64,000 nt of DNA from Rostratula benghalensis (lineage: Eukaryota > Chordata > Aves > Charadriiformes > Rostratulidae). Each line of letters begins with the position of its first letter. Within the stretch, counting starts at the first letter, position 1. Both the position numbers and the translations under genes were made by a program. Location of the stretch: positions 2,990,114 through 3,054,113 of the forward strand of contig VXAI01000065.1 of assembly GCA_013399305.1 (NCBI GenBank), given 5' to 3'. Below, piece by piece: positions 1 to 11,120 of the stretch. Under the pieces are notes generated by a model, which was not told the origin of the DNA, searched no databases, and saw only the letters and a program-made list of their open reading frames with translations.

Positions 1-296
1 TTTCTTTTGTTCTTCTGTACTAGTGGACCTAGTACTGACAAACAAAGAGGGACTGGTGAAGGACATTATGGTTGGGGTACACTGGATATCTGCAAGTCCA
101 TGGGTCCTGGTGGGATGCACCCATGAGTGCTGATGGAGATGGCAGAAGTCATTGCTGGGTCACTCTCCATTATCTTTGAAAGGTCCTGGAGAAAGGTCAG
201 GTGCCCGAGGACTGGAGGAAAGCCAATGTCATCCCAGTCTTCAAAAAGGGCAAGAAGGAATACCCAGGAAACTACAGACTGGTCAGCCTCACTCCC

Positions 297-349
297 ACTA
301 GATGGTCTTTAAAGGTCCCTTCCAATCCCTGATATTCTGTGATTCTCTG
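297..349 (+). mobile_element. CR1 3'-tail fragment inside CR1 RT region
   Basis: The CR1 reverse transcriptase sequence is interrupted right after a stretch ending cagcctcactccc by about 53 bases of CR1 3' terminal sequence (ctagatggtctttaaaggtc, then ccaatccctgat, then attctgtg). The internal CR1 sequence then resumes with aacagctcattctggg. It replaces some of the expected internal sequence. It is either an extremely 5'-truncated nested insertion or a template-switch product. Confidence 0.75.
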
Positions 350-1226
350 AACAGCTCATTCTGGGCATCATCTCAAAGCATCTGGAGGAAAAGCAAGCTA
401 TCAGATGTAGTCAACACAGATTCACCAAAGGGAAATCATGTCTGACTAACCTGATGCCTTCTATGATGGCATGACTGGAAGGATAGATGAGGGGAGGGCA
501 ATAGATGTTGTCTAGTTTGACTTCAGCAAGACTTTCAACTTCCAACAATCTCCCACAGCATTCTCATAGGTAATCTTAGAAAGTGTGGATTATATGAATG
601 GACAGTGAGTTGGATTGAAAACTGGCTGAAAAGCAGAGTTCAGAGGGTCATGATCAGTGGCCCAGAATCTAGTTGGAGGTCCACAATGAGTGGGGTCCCC
701 CAGTACTGGGTCCAGTTCCCTTCAATATTTTCATCAATGACCCGGATGAAAGGGTGGAATGTACCGTCAGCAAGTAAGCCAATGATACAAAACTGGGAGG
801 GGTGGCTGACACACTGGAAGGCTGTGCTGCCATCCAGTGAGACCTGACGAGACCAGAGAGTTGGGCAGAAAGGAACATGATGAAATTCAACAAAGACAGG
901 TGTAGGGTCCTGCACCTTGGGAGGAATAACCCCCTGCACTAGTTCAGATTGGAGGCTGACCTGCTGGAGAGCAGCTCTGAGGAAAAAGACCTGGGAGTCC
1001 TGGTGGACAACAGGATGGCCATGAGCCAGAAATGTGCCCTTGTGGCCAAGAATGATAATGGCATCCTGGGTTACATCAGGAGGAGTATGACCAGCAGGTT
1101 GAGAGAGGTTATCCTGCCCCTCTACTCAGTCCTGGTGAGGCCCCATCTGGAGTACCTGTGATCAGTTCTGGGGTCCACTTGAAGAAGGATGGGAGAGGGT
1201 ACAGCAGAGGACCTCAAAGATGATGA

Positions 1227-1876
1227 CAGCAGGATGACCATGAGCCAGCACTGTGCCCTGGTGGCCAAGAAGGCCAATGGCATCCTGGGGTGTATTAGAA
1301 GGGCTGTGGTCAGTCGGTCCAGAGAGGTTCTCCTCCCCCTCTACTCTGCCCTGGTGAGACCCCATCTGGGTTATTGTGTCCAGTTCTGGGCCCCTCAGTT
1401 CCAGAGGGACAGGGAGCTGTTGGAAAGAGTCCAGTGTAGAGCCACAAAGATGATGAAGGGAGTGGAGCATCTCCCGTATGAGGAAAGGCTGAGGGAGCTA
1501 GGTCTCTTTAGCTTGGAGAAGAGGAGACTGAGGGGTGACCTCATTAATGTTTATAAATATGTAAAGGGTGAGTGTCAGGAGGATGGAGCCAGGCTCTTCT
1601 CAGTGATGGCCAATGATAGGACAAGGGGCAATGAGTGCAAGCTGGAACACAGGAGGTTCCATTTAAATATGAGGAAAAACTTCTTCACGGTGAGGGTGAC
1701 GGAGCACTGGAAGGGGCTGCCCAGAGAGGTGGTGGAGTCTCCTTCTCTGGAGACATTCAAGACCTGTCTGGACGTGTTCCTGTGTGGCCTGATTTAGGTG
1801 TTCCTGCTCTGGCAGGGGGATTGGACTAGATGATCTTTCAAGGTCCCTTCCAATCCCTGATAGTCTGTGATTCTGT
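1227..1876 (+). mobile_element. CR1 LINE, 5'-truncated, nested in the outer CR1
   Basis: A second CR1 copy starts abruptly with agcaggatgaccatgagcc and runs to a complete 3' end (attctgtgattctgtga at about 1,860-1,876). The outer CR1 then continues with gaagggcctggagtatttct, which is the part expected after its break point. A long frame at 1,189-1,797 covers the C-terminal CR1 region almost without stops, showing that this inner copy is younger than the outer one. Inner and outer copies have the same orientation. Confidence 0.85.
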
Positions 1877-2300
1877 GATGAAGGGCCTGGAGTATTTCTC
1901 TTATGAGGAAAGGCAGAGGGACTTGGTCTTTTTAGTCTGGAGAAGAGAAGGCTAAGGGGGGATCTGGTCAACACTTATAAAAAAGAGTGGGTGTCAAGAA
2001 GTCTTTTTTCACTGGTGCTGAGTGAAAGGACAAGAGGAATGGGCACAAATTCTACATAAGAAGTTCCATCTAAATATGAGAAGGAAAATCTTGACTTTAA
2101 AGGTTGGCACTGGAGCACTGGAACAGGTTGCCCAGAGAGGTAACGGAATCTCCATCTCTGGAGATATTCAAAATCCACCTGGACAAGTTCCTGTGCAACC
2201 TGCTCTAGGAGGCCCTGCTTTGGCAGGGGGGTTGGACTAGATGGTCTCCAGAGGTCCCTTCCAACCCCATATCATTCTGTCATTCTGTTTGTCATTCTGT

Positions 2301-4467
2301 CTGTCTTTTTTCATGCATCCTGCTATTTTTGTTTATGGCAATGTATAATGCCCTTTGTGACTCTCTTGTGACCTGTAGCTTGTCTATCATCTTCCTTAGC
2401 AAAACTAAACCAATTGTGGCTGACCTAATAATATATTGGACAAGCTAGTAATAAATGCTACTTGTGTTGGAAGTGAGAGCAAGATTGTTTGTGTAAAGCT
2501 GGGGTATGATACCTCCAAGAACGTCCCTCAAATCCAAACACTGGGAAGAAAGCCATGTTAGGATGAGTATATGGCTGACAGCATATCTGGGACTTCTCTG
2601 CTCTCCGCTGCTGTTGAGAGTGCTTGCAGAAAAACAGGAGCAGGTTGTGGTTTGGATAAGGGTTTTAAACCTTTCTGCTGCTATATTGGTAGTATATTTC
2701 TTCTATAAGAGGCAACTTTTTATAAAGCCTAAATTGACAGTTGTAATAAAAAAATGAAACAAATTTTGAATGAATAAATGTTTTACTTCTAAGTTGTTGC
2801 AATAAACCTATATCTATGCTGATTTCTGTGCTGTAATGGTTATTACAGATATCATACAAATCTTTATATGATGTATACTGTTTCCTCTCTGTGCAATCCT
2901 ATTTGGTTCTAAAATGGGGCTTTTTGTATGTGAAATTAGCAACAGGTAGATTTTAAAAATAAAGTGTATGTCTACTGCTTTGCTTGAATAAGTGTGCTTG
3001 CATGACTTAGTGACCTTTTTTTGCATAAATTCACCATTTTTTCAGATAATTAGTGCTCTTTAAAGAAAAAAAAAAAACCCCAAAGTTCACTCTTCACTGA
3101 TCTTATCTCCAACTGTTTTGAACTGACATCAGTGTTAGAGAGAACAACTTTTAAAAAGGTGGCTTTTTTTCTTAGAATATGCATTATTTTGTATCCTAAC
3201 ACTCTCTTTTTGATTTTTTTTTTTCACTGCATACTCACAGTTTACAAATCAGATGTTGTACTGTGCTTCTGAAACTTTATATTAACCTCAGGTGCCTGTG
3301 ATTATCAGCTTTGAAGCCAGCAGGTTTCTTTTTCCGCATGTATTTTGAGATGATGTCTCTGTAGAACTGCACTGCAGTTGTGGCCTAGTAATGTCCTGCT
3401 GTCTTAAAAGCTTTACTTCTCTAAATATTTAATTTGAGCCAAGCTAATTTAAGAAACTTGTGCCTCTGGCATTGCTACTGAAATTGGCATAATGCAGAAG
3501 TCAGCTTAATGAGCCTGAAGACAAGAATTTAGGTCTGGTTTTGCATGCATTGCGTGCACGCAACAGCTGCTTACCTGTCAGGAAATACCTTATATTCAAA
3601 TCACTGGGACTTGCCACTTGCATTGTAGCAGAAAGCAATTGAAAGTTAGTTTAGTAATGACCCACATAGGGAATATATTATCCTTCATCTCTTTAATTAT
3701 TTTTTTAATAGAAAATGGTAGTATACGTGTGCAGTGTCAGGGTGTATTTATGCATTTATACCCAAAATTTGTGATATATTTTCTAGAACAAGTAGCATGC
3801 TTTTCATCAGAAGAGTATTCATCTGTGAGGATTGGTTTTACCACAGATTACCACAAACTGCTGTAGACTTCACAGTTTGCAAGTTAATTGCATTGGTCAA
3901 GATTTTGTTTCTGTAGGGGAAAGGCTTGATCTGTTTCTTTAATGGTAATTGGTTTAGGAATGCAGACTCATTGCTTATGATTTTCAAATGCAAATTTCAC
4001 TTAAAAGTTTCTAACTTAAGTTCTAGAGTATTTACATATTCTGCAAAGTGATCTGGCTATTTGTTGTTGTTTTGGTTTTTTTTTCCCCAGAAATATCAGC
4101 TCTCTAGCTACTGCATTTTCTAAACAGATGAATGTTCTTTTAGTAATTTTGCACTAATGATCTCTTTAAATTAGATTGTTCCAATTTGCTTTCTCTACCA
4201 AAAGATTCTTAAACTTCCTCCAGCTTTATTCTGAGGCCAGTGTATCCTATTCTTATTTTAGGCAGATTTTATCATCTGAAACCTCCATTCTGGCAGGATG
4301 TATAAAACCAATACTTACCCATATCTACTTTATGTATGAAGTTTCCACTCAAACAGTTCTTATGTTACAGAAATTTCAGTAGTATCAAGAACAGGTTTGG
4401 AGTACATGAACAGATCTAGAGTCAGAGACAAATCATGAGATGGTCATGATATCTTGGATGGGTATAC
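2301..4467. other. Intron 1 sequence without recognised feature
   Basis: This is AT-rich single-copy-looking sequence with short A and T runs (for example a 13-base A run near 3,065). The short open frames have no recognisable domain. Nothing else is supported. Confidence 0.6.
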
Positions 4468-5065
4468 TCTTCACTGGGTAAAAAAAGGTGAAAAACTGAC
4501 TGGATGGCTAGGTGTAAGGAGTGGTGGTGAATGGAGTTAAATTCAGTCAGCCACCAGTAGCTGTTGGTGTTCCCCAGGGCTCAGTATTGGGACCAGTTCT
4601 GTTTAATATCTTTATCAATGGTCAGGATGAGGGGGTCAAACGCACCCTCAAGTTTGCAGACAACACCAAGGTGGGTGGGAGTGTAGATCTGCTTGAGGGT
4701 AGGAAGGCTTTGCAGAGGGATCTGGAGAGGCTGGCTGGGCTGAGGCCAATGGTATGAGGTTCAAGAAGGCCAAGTTCCGGGTCCTGCGCTTGGGCCACAG
4801 CAGTGCCATGCAGTGTTGCAGGCTTGGGGAAAAGTGGGTGGAGAGCTGCCTGGCAGAAAAGGACCTGGTAGTGTTGGTCAGTATGAGCCAACTGTCAATA
4901 TGGTAACACCTGGAGGGGTTGCTCAATATGTTGGCTGAGCATGAGCCAGCAGTGGACCCAGGTTGCCAAGAAGGCCAATAACATGCTGGCTTGTATCAGA
5001 AATTGTGTGGCCAGCAGACCTAGAGAGGTGGTTCAGCTTGTGCCCACTCATGGGGCCGTGCCATG
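4468..5065 (+). mobile_element. CR1 LINE internal fragment without 3' end
   Basis: CR1 reverse transcriptase thumb-region sequence on the + strand: the frame at 4,521-4,757 reads [18 protein letters not shown] and then a FAD(N) catalytic-like motif and [11 protein letters not shown]. Similarity continues through gccaagaaggccaataacat and fades near 5,050-5,065, before the 3' terminal part. It belongs to a different CR1 subfamily from the copy at 1-2,300. Absence of the 3' end is unusual for CR1, which normally loses its 5' end. Confidence 0.88.
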
Positions 5066-6315
5066 CTCACAGCACCCTAAGTACTGCTGACCCCTCTTGC
5101 TGCACATGCTGTCCCCTAGAGCTGCTTCCCCAAGCAGGAAGACCCCTGATAAATATGATAAGCAGTTGATGAGATTCCAGGGGAGACCCTTGAGAGGAAC
5201 TTGGAGAGGAAGTCCAGTTGTTATCTGTTTACAGGTGGAGTATGAACATTAGATGTGAAACTAGTGACCCATGTTCATTCAGACTGCAGCATCCCAGGCC
5301 GGTTACTGGGGTGCTCTCAAAAGCCTTGGTAAAATTACTGTAGGTGACATCTGCTGTGCAGATGCTCAGATTTAATCATTCTGCCACATATCGTGTGGTT
5401 ATGAGAGGAAGATTTGCTGTGCCTTTAGCAGTGGTAAGCTCTGTAATGACTGCCATAGTGCCTTTGTCTGTGTATGCACAGTTAATAATTTAACTTCTCA
5501 AGAGCTATAGAATGTATTTTTAATGGATAATTAAATTTAGAAATATTATATAATTCAATGGTCATGAATTTTCCTTGATATTTTTACTATGTAAACAAAT
5601 TGGTTTTCTCTTGTGTGTTTAGTTACTGTAACAATTTCTGTTACCTTTTAAGTGGGAATCACCCAATGAAACCTCACTGGTGCCATGATAAGGCAAACGT
5701 GGCCTGGTACATATGGAGGGATTCACATATTCTGTATTTGTAATGTTATCTCTGCCCTTCTTACCTTACTTTGTAACCTGCACATGTTAATTGTTTAGTG
5801 CTGTCAGTATCATAATTTAAAAGGCCTTGGGGAACCAACGTGTCACTAACCTCCAGAGCAAGGTGTCTTCCATAACAGTTGTTAAAAATACAAGATACCT
5901 AGAAACTCTGTAAGTCACAGAGTCATCAAATCAGAAAAAGCATTATTTTCTTCCCTTGCGCAGATTTTTGAGATTACAGAAAATTTTCTAACTTGCATGA
6001 CACTGAAAACAGTTCTGAGATAGCAGAGAATTTTTGTGGAAAAAGCTGAGAGCAACCAACTTAAATATATACTGTTCTGTTCATGGAAATTTCTCCATTG
6101 AACTGGATGGACTTCTTCCACTTTGCCTAAGTTCCTTCTTCTCCCCTTCCCTAACCCACAAATGTTAATTTGTCCATGCATAACTTTTTTACTGAACTGC
6201 TAAGGCTGTGAAATGTCAGAAGCCCACATTTTATTCTCTTTTGTCAAAGAAACTCTCTGAGTAAGCTTACAGAGTCACTTTTTATGTCCAGTTTTAAACA
6301 GACTATCCTGGCACA

Positions 6316-6368
6316 GAGAAAGCATTTCTTAGGTCATGGAGAAAGCATTTCCTAGGTCATAGAGAAAC
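6316..6368. repeat. 23-base tandem repeat, about 2.3 copies
   Basis: The unit gagaaagcatttcytaggtca begins at 6,316, 6,339 and, as a short partial copy (gagaaac), at 6,362. The two full units differ mainly at one base (t/c). Confidence 0.8.
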
Positions 6369-6982
6369 TGGTAGAATCCTGTTTAAAAAAAAATAAAATT
6401 GTCTGTCAAGTTGTTAGAGAAATTCCTAAACATTTCTAAATTTATACTGTATTGGCAGTTACTACTTCTGGTTATCATTCATATGCCCTAAACTATAAAA
6501 ATCTGCAGTTAATAAAGGCATTGATCTAGTGGCTTTTCAACTGTATTTACTAAGGGTATCTGAATGATCAGGAGCTATTACGTATACGAGATTGCAGGGA
6601 AGAACAAGACATCATGAGGCTGTATCATATGAATGTGTTTTAAAGAGAGCTCAGATCAGTCATCTGCTCAATTGTCTTACATGGGATGCCCAGTGTCATA
6701 ATAGCATCAGTTTTATGGCTTCTGTCTTGCAGCTTGCAGGAGGCTATAAAGCTCACGTGTAATTAGGAATGTAAGAAGATTTTTAGTTTTTAGACACATC
6801 CTTGGGCAACTTGATGCTAGAAAAGTTTTGCTGCATTTTGCCTCTCAAAATGAAGGTATACAACTCCTAAGCACTAGTGCCTAGGGAATGTCTTGATAGA
6901 TTGTCCTAGCGTGATGATGTATACACTGCATAAAAACAGTCTTGGCTTTCCCCAGGCAGACTTGCAGCTCAAGTACGCAAAG

Positions 6983-7031
6983 ATTTCTTGAAATGAGACA
7001 TCGAAAGTGTAGCAGCCTCATTTCAAGAAAT
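6983..7031. repeat. Perfect 15-base inverted repeat with 19-base loop
   Basis: The arm atttcttgaaatgag at 6,983-6,997 is exactly reverse-complemented by ctcatttcaagaaat at 7,017-7,031. As RNA it could form a 15-pair hairpin within the first intron of SH3GL2. The bases flanking the stem do not continue the pairing. Confidence 0.85.
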
Positions 7032-10004
7032 GGCTAGCTCTGCCAGCTTGTGTGCTTAGTTCATCTGGTCTCAATCCTGCAATCTTCTAGACGTAAAATT
7101 TCTTTGAATTTTAAATGGGAATTTTTCCTGTGTCAGGATAGCAAAATTGGAATTTTTAATTGTTTTCCAGCTCCAAATTTTATTATGATAGTGACATTTA
7201 TTGTTGATAAGCTATTCAGGGCATAATGTCCTTATTTTAAACTGGTTTTCTTCCCACAGTATAAGAGCAGAAAACACTAATTTGCAATTCTAACCACTCA
7301 TTTTGCTCTCTTTGACAGAAGCAACTTCATATGTTAAAGGAAGAGGGAACTGGAAAAAAACCAGCTTCACAAAAGAATGTTATACAGCAAATAAGAATTA
7401 GAAACTTATCAGTTACTCTTAAAGATAAGTCCAATGTTTGTTATGAGAGGAAATTACATGCTCTTTTGTATTAAGTACAGTAATTCTTTCTTCAGTTTCC
7501 TCGGTAATACAAAGTAGCATTATCCCTCAGAGTGGCTGTGCTTTGGTAAGATAAGCTTGAGAATGAAATGGAAACTGTAGAGCAGCAAAGGCTTCTCATG
7601 CACCCACTTTCTGCTAAATAAAATAGATTGTCAGTCACGAGAGTAGAGTCTACTGCCAGGTTAACTCAGCAAGACTCCAGTTGTACCAATGCTGAAACTG
7701 TAAAAATATGGAGTCAGGGTGGCTTGTTGTGGAACTGATGTATGAACAAGTTCTAGTATGGTACGTGTTGATTTGAAATGAAAGCAAATGGTTGGGTAGC
7801 CACCATTCCACAAGAGTTTGTAATGATTTTTCTGACAGCTTCACCATAGATGCTACCTCATGTTCACAGTGAAGAGTGGAAGATGATGTAGAGCTGGGGG
7901 TAGCCTTTCTTACCTTAGATAGAAGACTGGCTTGTGAATTTTTGGCAAAAGGGGATGCTGTTGGCCCTGGTTTTCCTAACTCTTTCCCCCACAATGCTGT
8001 CCCCTTTCAGAAGTATAGTGGCAATATCAGTTGTCTTCATTGAACAGTTCTGTGGTGCTGGCAGGCATTCTTCTCAAGGCTTCCGTTTCCTCACCACTAC
8101 TAAGGCCTCAGCTTGCTTTCCCATGTGGTCCTTTTGAAAGTCCAAATGCAAGGTTCAGTGAGTCACATCCCACCTTGTCATGGCCCACATATTGGTAATA
8201 GAGAGCCCAAGGCCTGAAGAGTAAGAAGTGGCTAATAAGTGCTGAGAGCCCCGCTCACTATACATACTCATTTCTTTTAATCTGCCCTCATTAGGCAGAT
8301 AGTGTATACCAAGCTTCTTTTCAGAGCGTTGCTTGTGTGTGGTATTCTTTTGGCTTTTGAAAAGTGCTGCTAAATTTGTATGTCAATAGCCTTCTTTTTG
8401 TAGCTCGTGTTTAGCTTTTGTTCATGGTTATGTTGGCATTGGGTAGTTGGCATGTAATATTGTTGAAGCATAATCAGAAAGCAGAACATGACTGATTTGT
8501 AGACCCCATCACAGATTATACATACTTTAAGGAGAAGATACAAAAATGGTTTATTCTTCTGTGTATTATTTCACACAGTAGTTAAGGAACTAGGACATAA
8601 AGTGTTATTCACAGGTTCATGCATATTCACAACATGGCTTATTTATTGTCCACCAGTATACACAACTTCAAAGTGTGTGGCATAATTAGCATAAAAGAAG
8701 TATGAAAAATAAGATATTGCAAAAGCTAGTAAAATTTCTCTGCCTCTGTGCTCCATCTTTCAGTTTTAGATACTTTGCAACCAGTAAATCCTGAGGTTTG
8801 CATTGCCCTTTGTTAAGGACGAAAGAGAGAAATACTAGTACTTAAATATCTGCATTTATATATGAATATTATATATATTTCTATTTTTTATTAATTTAGA
8901 AAAAACCAACACGCTTCGTCTGTACTCATATATATTGTAATGCCTGTAGTAGGATGTGACTATGTTATGAACAACTGTGCAACAAATCTCACACCAAATT
9001 ATTCATGGCAATATAGCAGCTCAAGACATGAATACTTCTTTATTCGTACAAAAAACCAACAACTTTTCTGGTTTTTTTTGGATGCTGTAGTGCCATTATC
9101 CTGTAGAACTAAGTGTTAAGGATAATTCATGTAGGAAACAGGTGGCACACTGTCCTGGTGCTTGCTAACATTGGATTTTGTGTAAATAATTTCTGACCTT
9201 CCACATTTGCATTTAATTTAAAGGATCAAAATGCTTTCATTTGTGTATGTAAAAAGTTCATAGTTAAAGTATAGCTATACTTTCACTTAATTCCTTCTTT
9301 TCTACCTCCTGTGTGCATGGGTAGGTGCAATTCAGCATGCCACTATGTGACTGCTTTTTTAAATTCAGCAGCCACCTTCAAGGCTCAGTTGTCATTACTA
9401 TGTCTTATCTAACAAAAGAAGAGTGTTAAACTGGCTGAGATCCACCATTGCTGAGCCCATTGGGAGCCCAGATGTAGGTGGGTCAGCTGTTTTTTCGTAG
9501 TGAAAACCTCTTCTGAGCAGGGTTGGAAGATAGGTTCCAATTCAGCCTACTGCCAGCATTTGAATGCCTTGTGGAGCCAGGATGCTTCTAGCCATAAAGG
9601 AGGTGTTTTTGAAAAACACTCCCTAGAGTAGGCAAAGCTTTTATGTATTCTTACTAATCAGTTAAAATGGTGCTTAAAGGAAAGACACTAATGGGTTTAA
9701 CTGCAGACTACTGCACTGTAGTTGTTAAATACTGATTGAATTACATTGTGTCAAAGAACAGCTGATAGATACTACTGAAATGCAAAACCATTGCAATGTT
9801 TCTCTTTCAACATTACTGTTCCCTTTTTGGCAACCATTTCTGAAATCTGGTTAGTATACTGTTACCAACTTCAGTTATTTTTTTGTTAATATAAGAGACT
9901 GAAGAACTCAAGGAAGAAGCGTTTTAAGAATCAGTGGCATATGAGGAGAACCTTGACATTGATAAGACTAAGTTAAAAAATGAGGTTCCTGATAAGCAGA
10001 ATAC

Positions 10005-11120
10005 AATCATAGAACCACAGAATCGTTTAGGTTAGAAAAGACCTTCAAGATCCTCACGTCCAACTGTAAACCTAACACTGCCAAGCCCACCATTGAATGA
10101 TGTCCATAAGCATCACCTCTGCCTGTCTTTTAAATACCTCCAGGGATTGTGACTCAACTACTTTACTGGGCAGCCTGTTTCAATGCTTGATAACTTCTTT
10201 GGTGAAGAAATTTCTTCTAATACCCAGTATTAAACTCCCTTGGAGCCACTTGAGGCCATTTCTTCTCATCCTATCACTTGCTACACAGGAGAGGAGACCA
10301 ACACCCACCTCAGTGCAAACTCCTTTCAGGTAGCTGTAGAGAGTGACATGGTCTCCTTTTCTCCCGACTAAACAACCCCAGTTCCCTCAGCTGCACCTTG
10401 CCAGACTTGTTCTTTAGTCCCTTCATCTGCTTTGTGGCCTGTTGGATGCAACTCCAGCACCTCAGTGTTTCTCCTGTAGTGACCCTAGTTGTGCTAGCCA
10501 CACTATTTCTGATACAAGTGAGGGTGCTGTTGGCCTTTTGGCCACCTGGGCACACTGCTGGCTCATATTCAGCTTGCTGTTGACCAACCCCCCCAGGTCC
10601 TTTGTGCTGGGCCGCTCTGTAGCCACTCTTCCCCAAGCCTGTAATGCTGCATGAGATTGTTGTGACCCAGGTGCAGGACCTGGACCTTGGCCTTGTTGAA
10701 CCTCATAGCATTGGCCTCAGACCATCCATTCAGCCTCTCCAGATTCAGAAGGTTCTGCAGAGTAGAGCCTTCCCACCCTCAACAATCCCACCCAACTTGG
10801 TCTTCTGCAAACTTACTTGAGGGTGCACTTGATTCCCTCATCCTGGCCATTGATAAAAAGAACATTAAGCAGAACCAGCCCCACTACTGAGCTCTGGGGA
10901 ACACCAGTTGCTTCAGGTAGCCAACTGAACTTAACTCCATTCCTCACCAGTCTTTGGGCCCAGCCCTGCAGACAGTTTTTTACCTAGCAAAGGATATGCT
11001 CATCCAAGCCTTGGGCAGACAGTTTCTCCAGGAGAATGGTGTGGGAAACAATGTCAAAGGCCTAACTAAAGTCCAAGTAAACAACATCCATAGTATTTCC
11101 TCATCCACTGAGGTGGTCAA
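10005..11120 (-). mobile_element. CR1 LINE, 5'-truncated, minus strand
   Basis: The 3' tail (reverse complement: atcatagaaccacagaatcg) is at 10,005. Reading on the minus strand gives CR1 C-terminal ORF2 sequence ([14 protein letters not shown] in the frame 10,310-10,636) and then reverse transcriptase sequence up to about 11,120. Several frame breaks make it inactive. Similarity fades beyond ctcatccactgaggtgg. Confidence 0.9.

Larger units (their letters stand above)
1..2300 (+). mobile_element. CR1 LINE, reverse transcriptase part to 3' end, interrupted
   Basis: Recognisable CR1 ORF2 sequence runs on the + strand from the window edge. It starts near the region preceding the reverse transcriptase finger domain (VPEDWRKANV-like, broken by frameshifts) and passes through the palm (SWIENWLKSR) and thumb regions to the 3' end at about 2,300, with the usual gggttggactagatgg tail and an attctgt repeat. 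The frame is broken many times (stops and frameshifts), so it is inactive. The copy is split by a second CR1 at about 1,227-1,876 and contains an extra CR1 tail fragment at about 297-349. The 5' end is outside the window. Confidence 0.93.
5066..10004. other. Intron 1 sequence, no gene
   Basis: No exon or dispersed repeat that I recognise. It holds a 23-base tandem repeat at 6,316-6,368 and a perfect 15-base inverted repeat at 6,983-7,031, listed separately. The open frame at 7,650-7,994 (- strand) has no recognisable domain. Confidence 0.6.

Noticed and set aside
1189..1797. 202-codon open frame as a host gene
   Set aside because: Its product is the C-terminal part of CR1 ORF2 and it ends at the CR1 3' tail. 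It is a mobile-element remnant.
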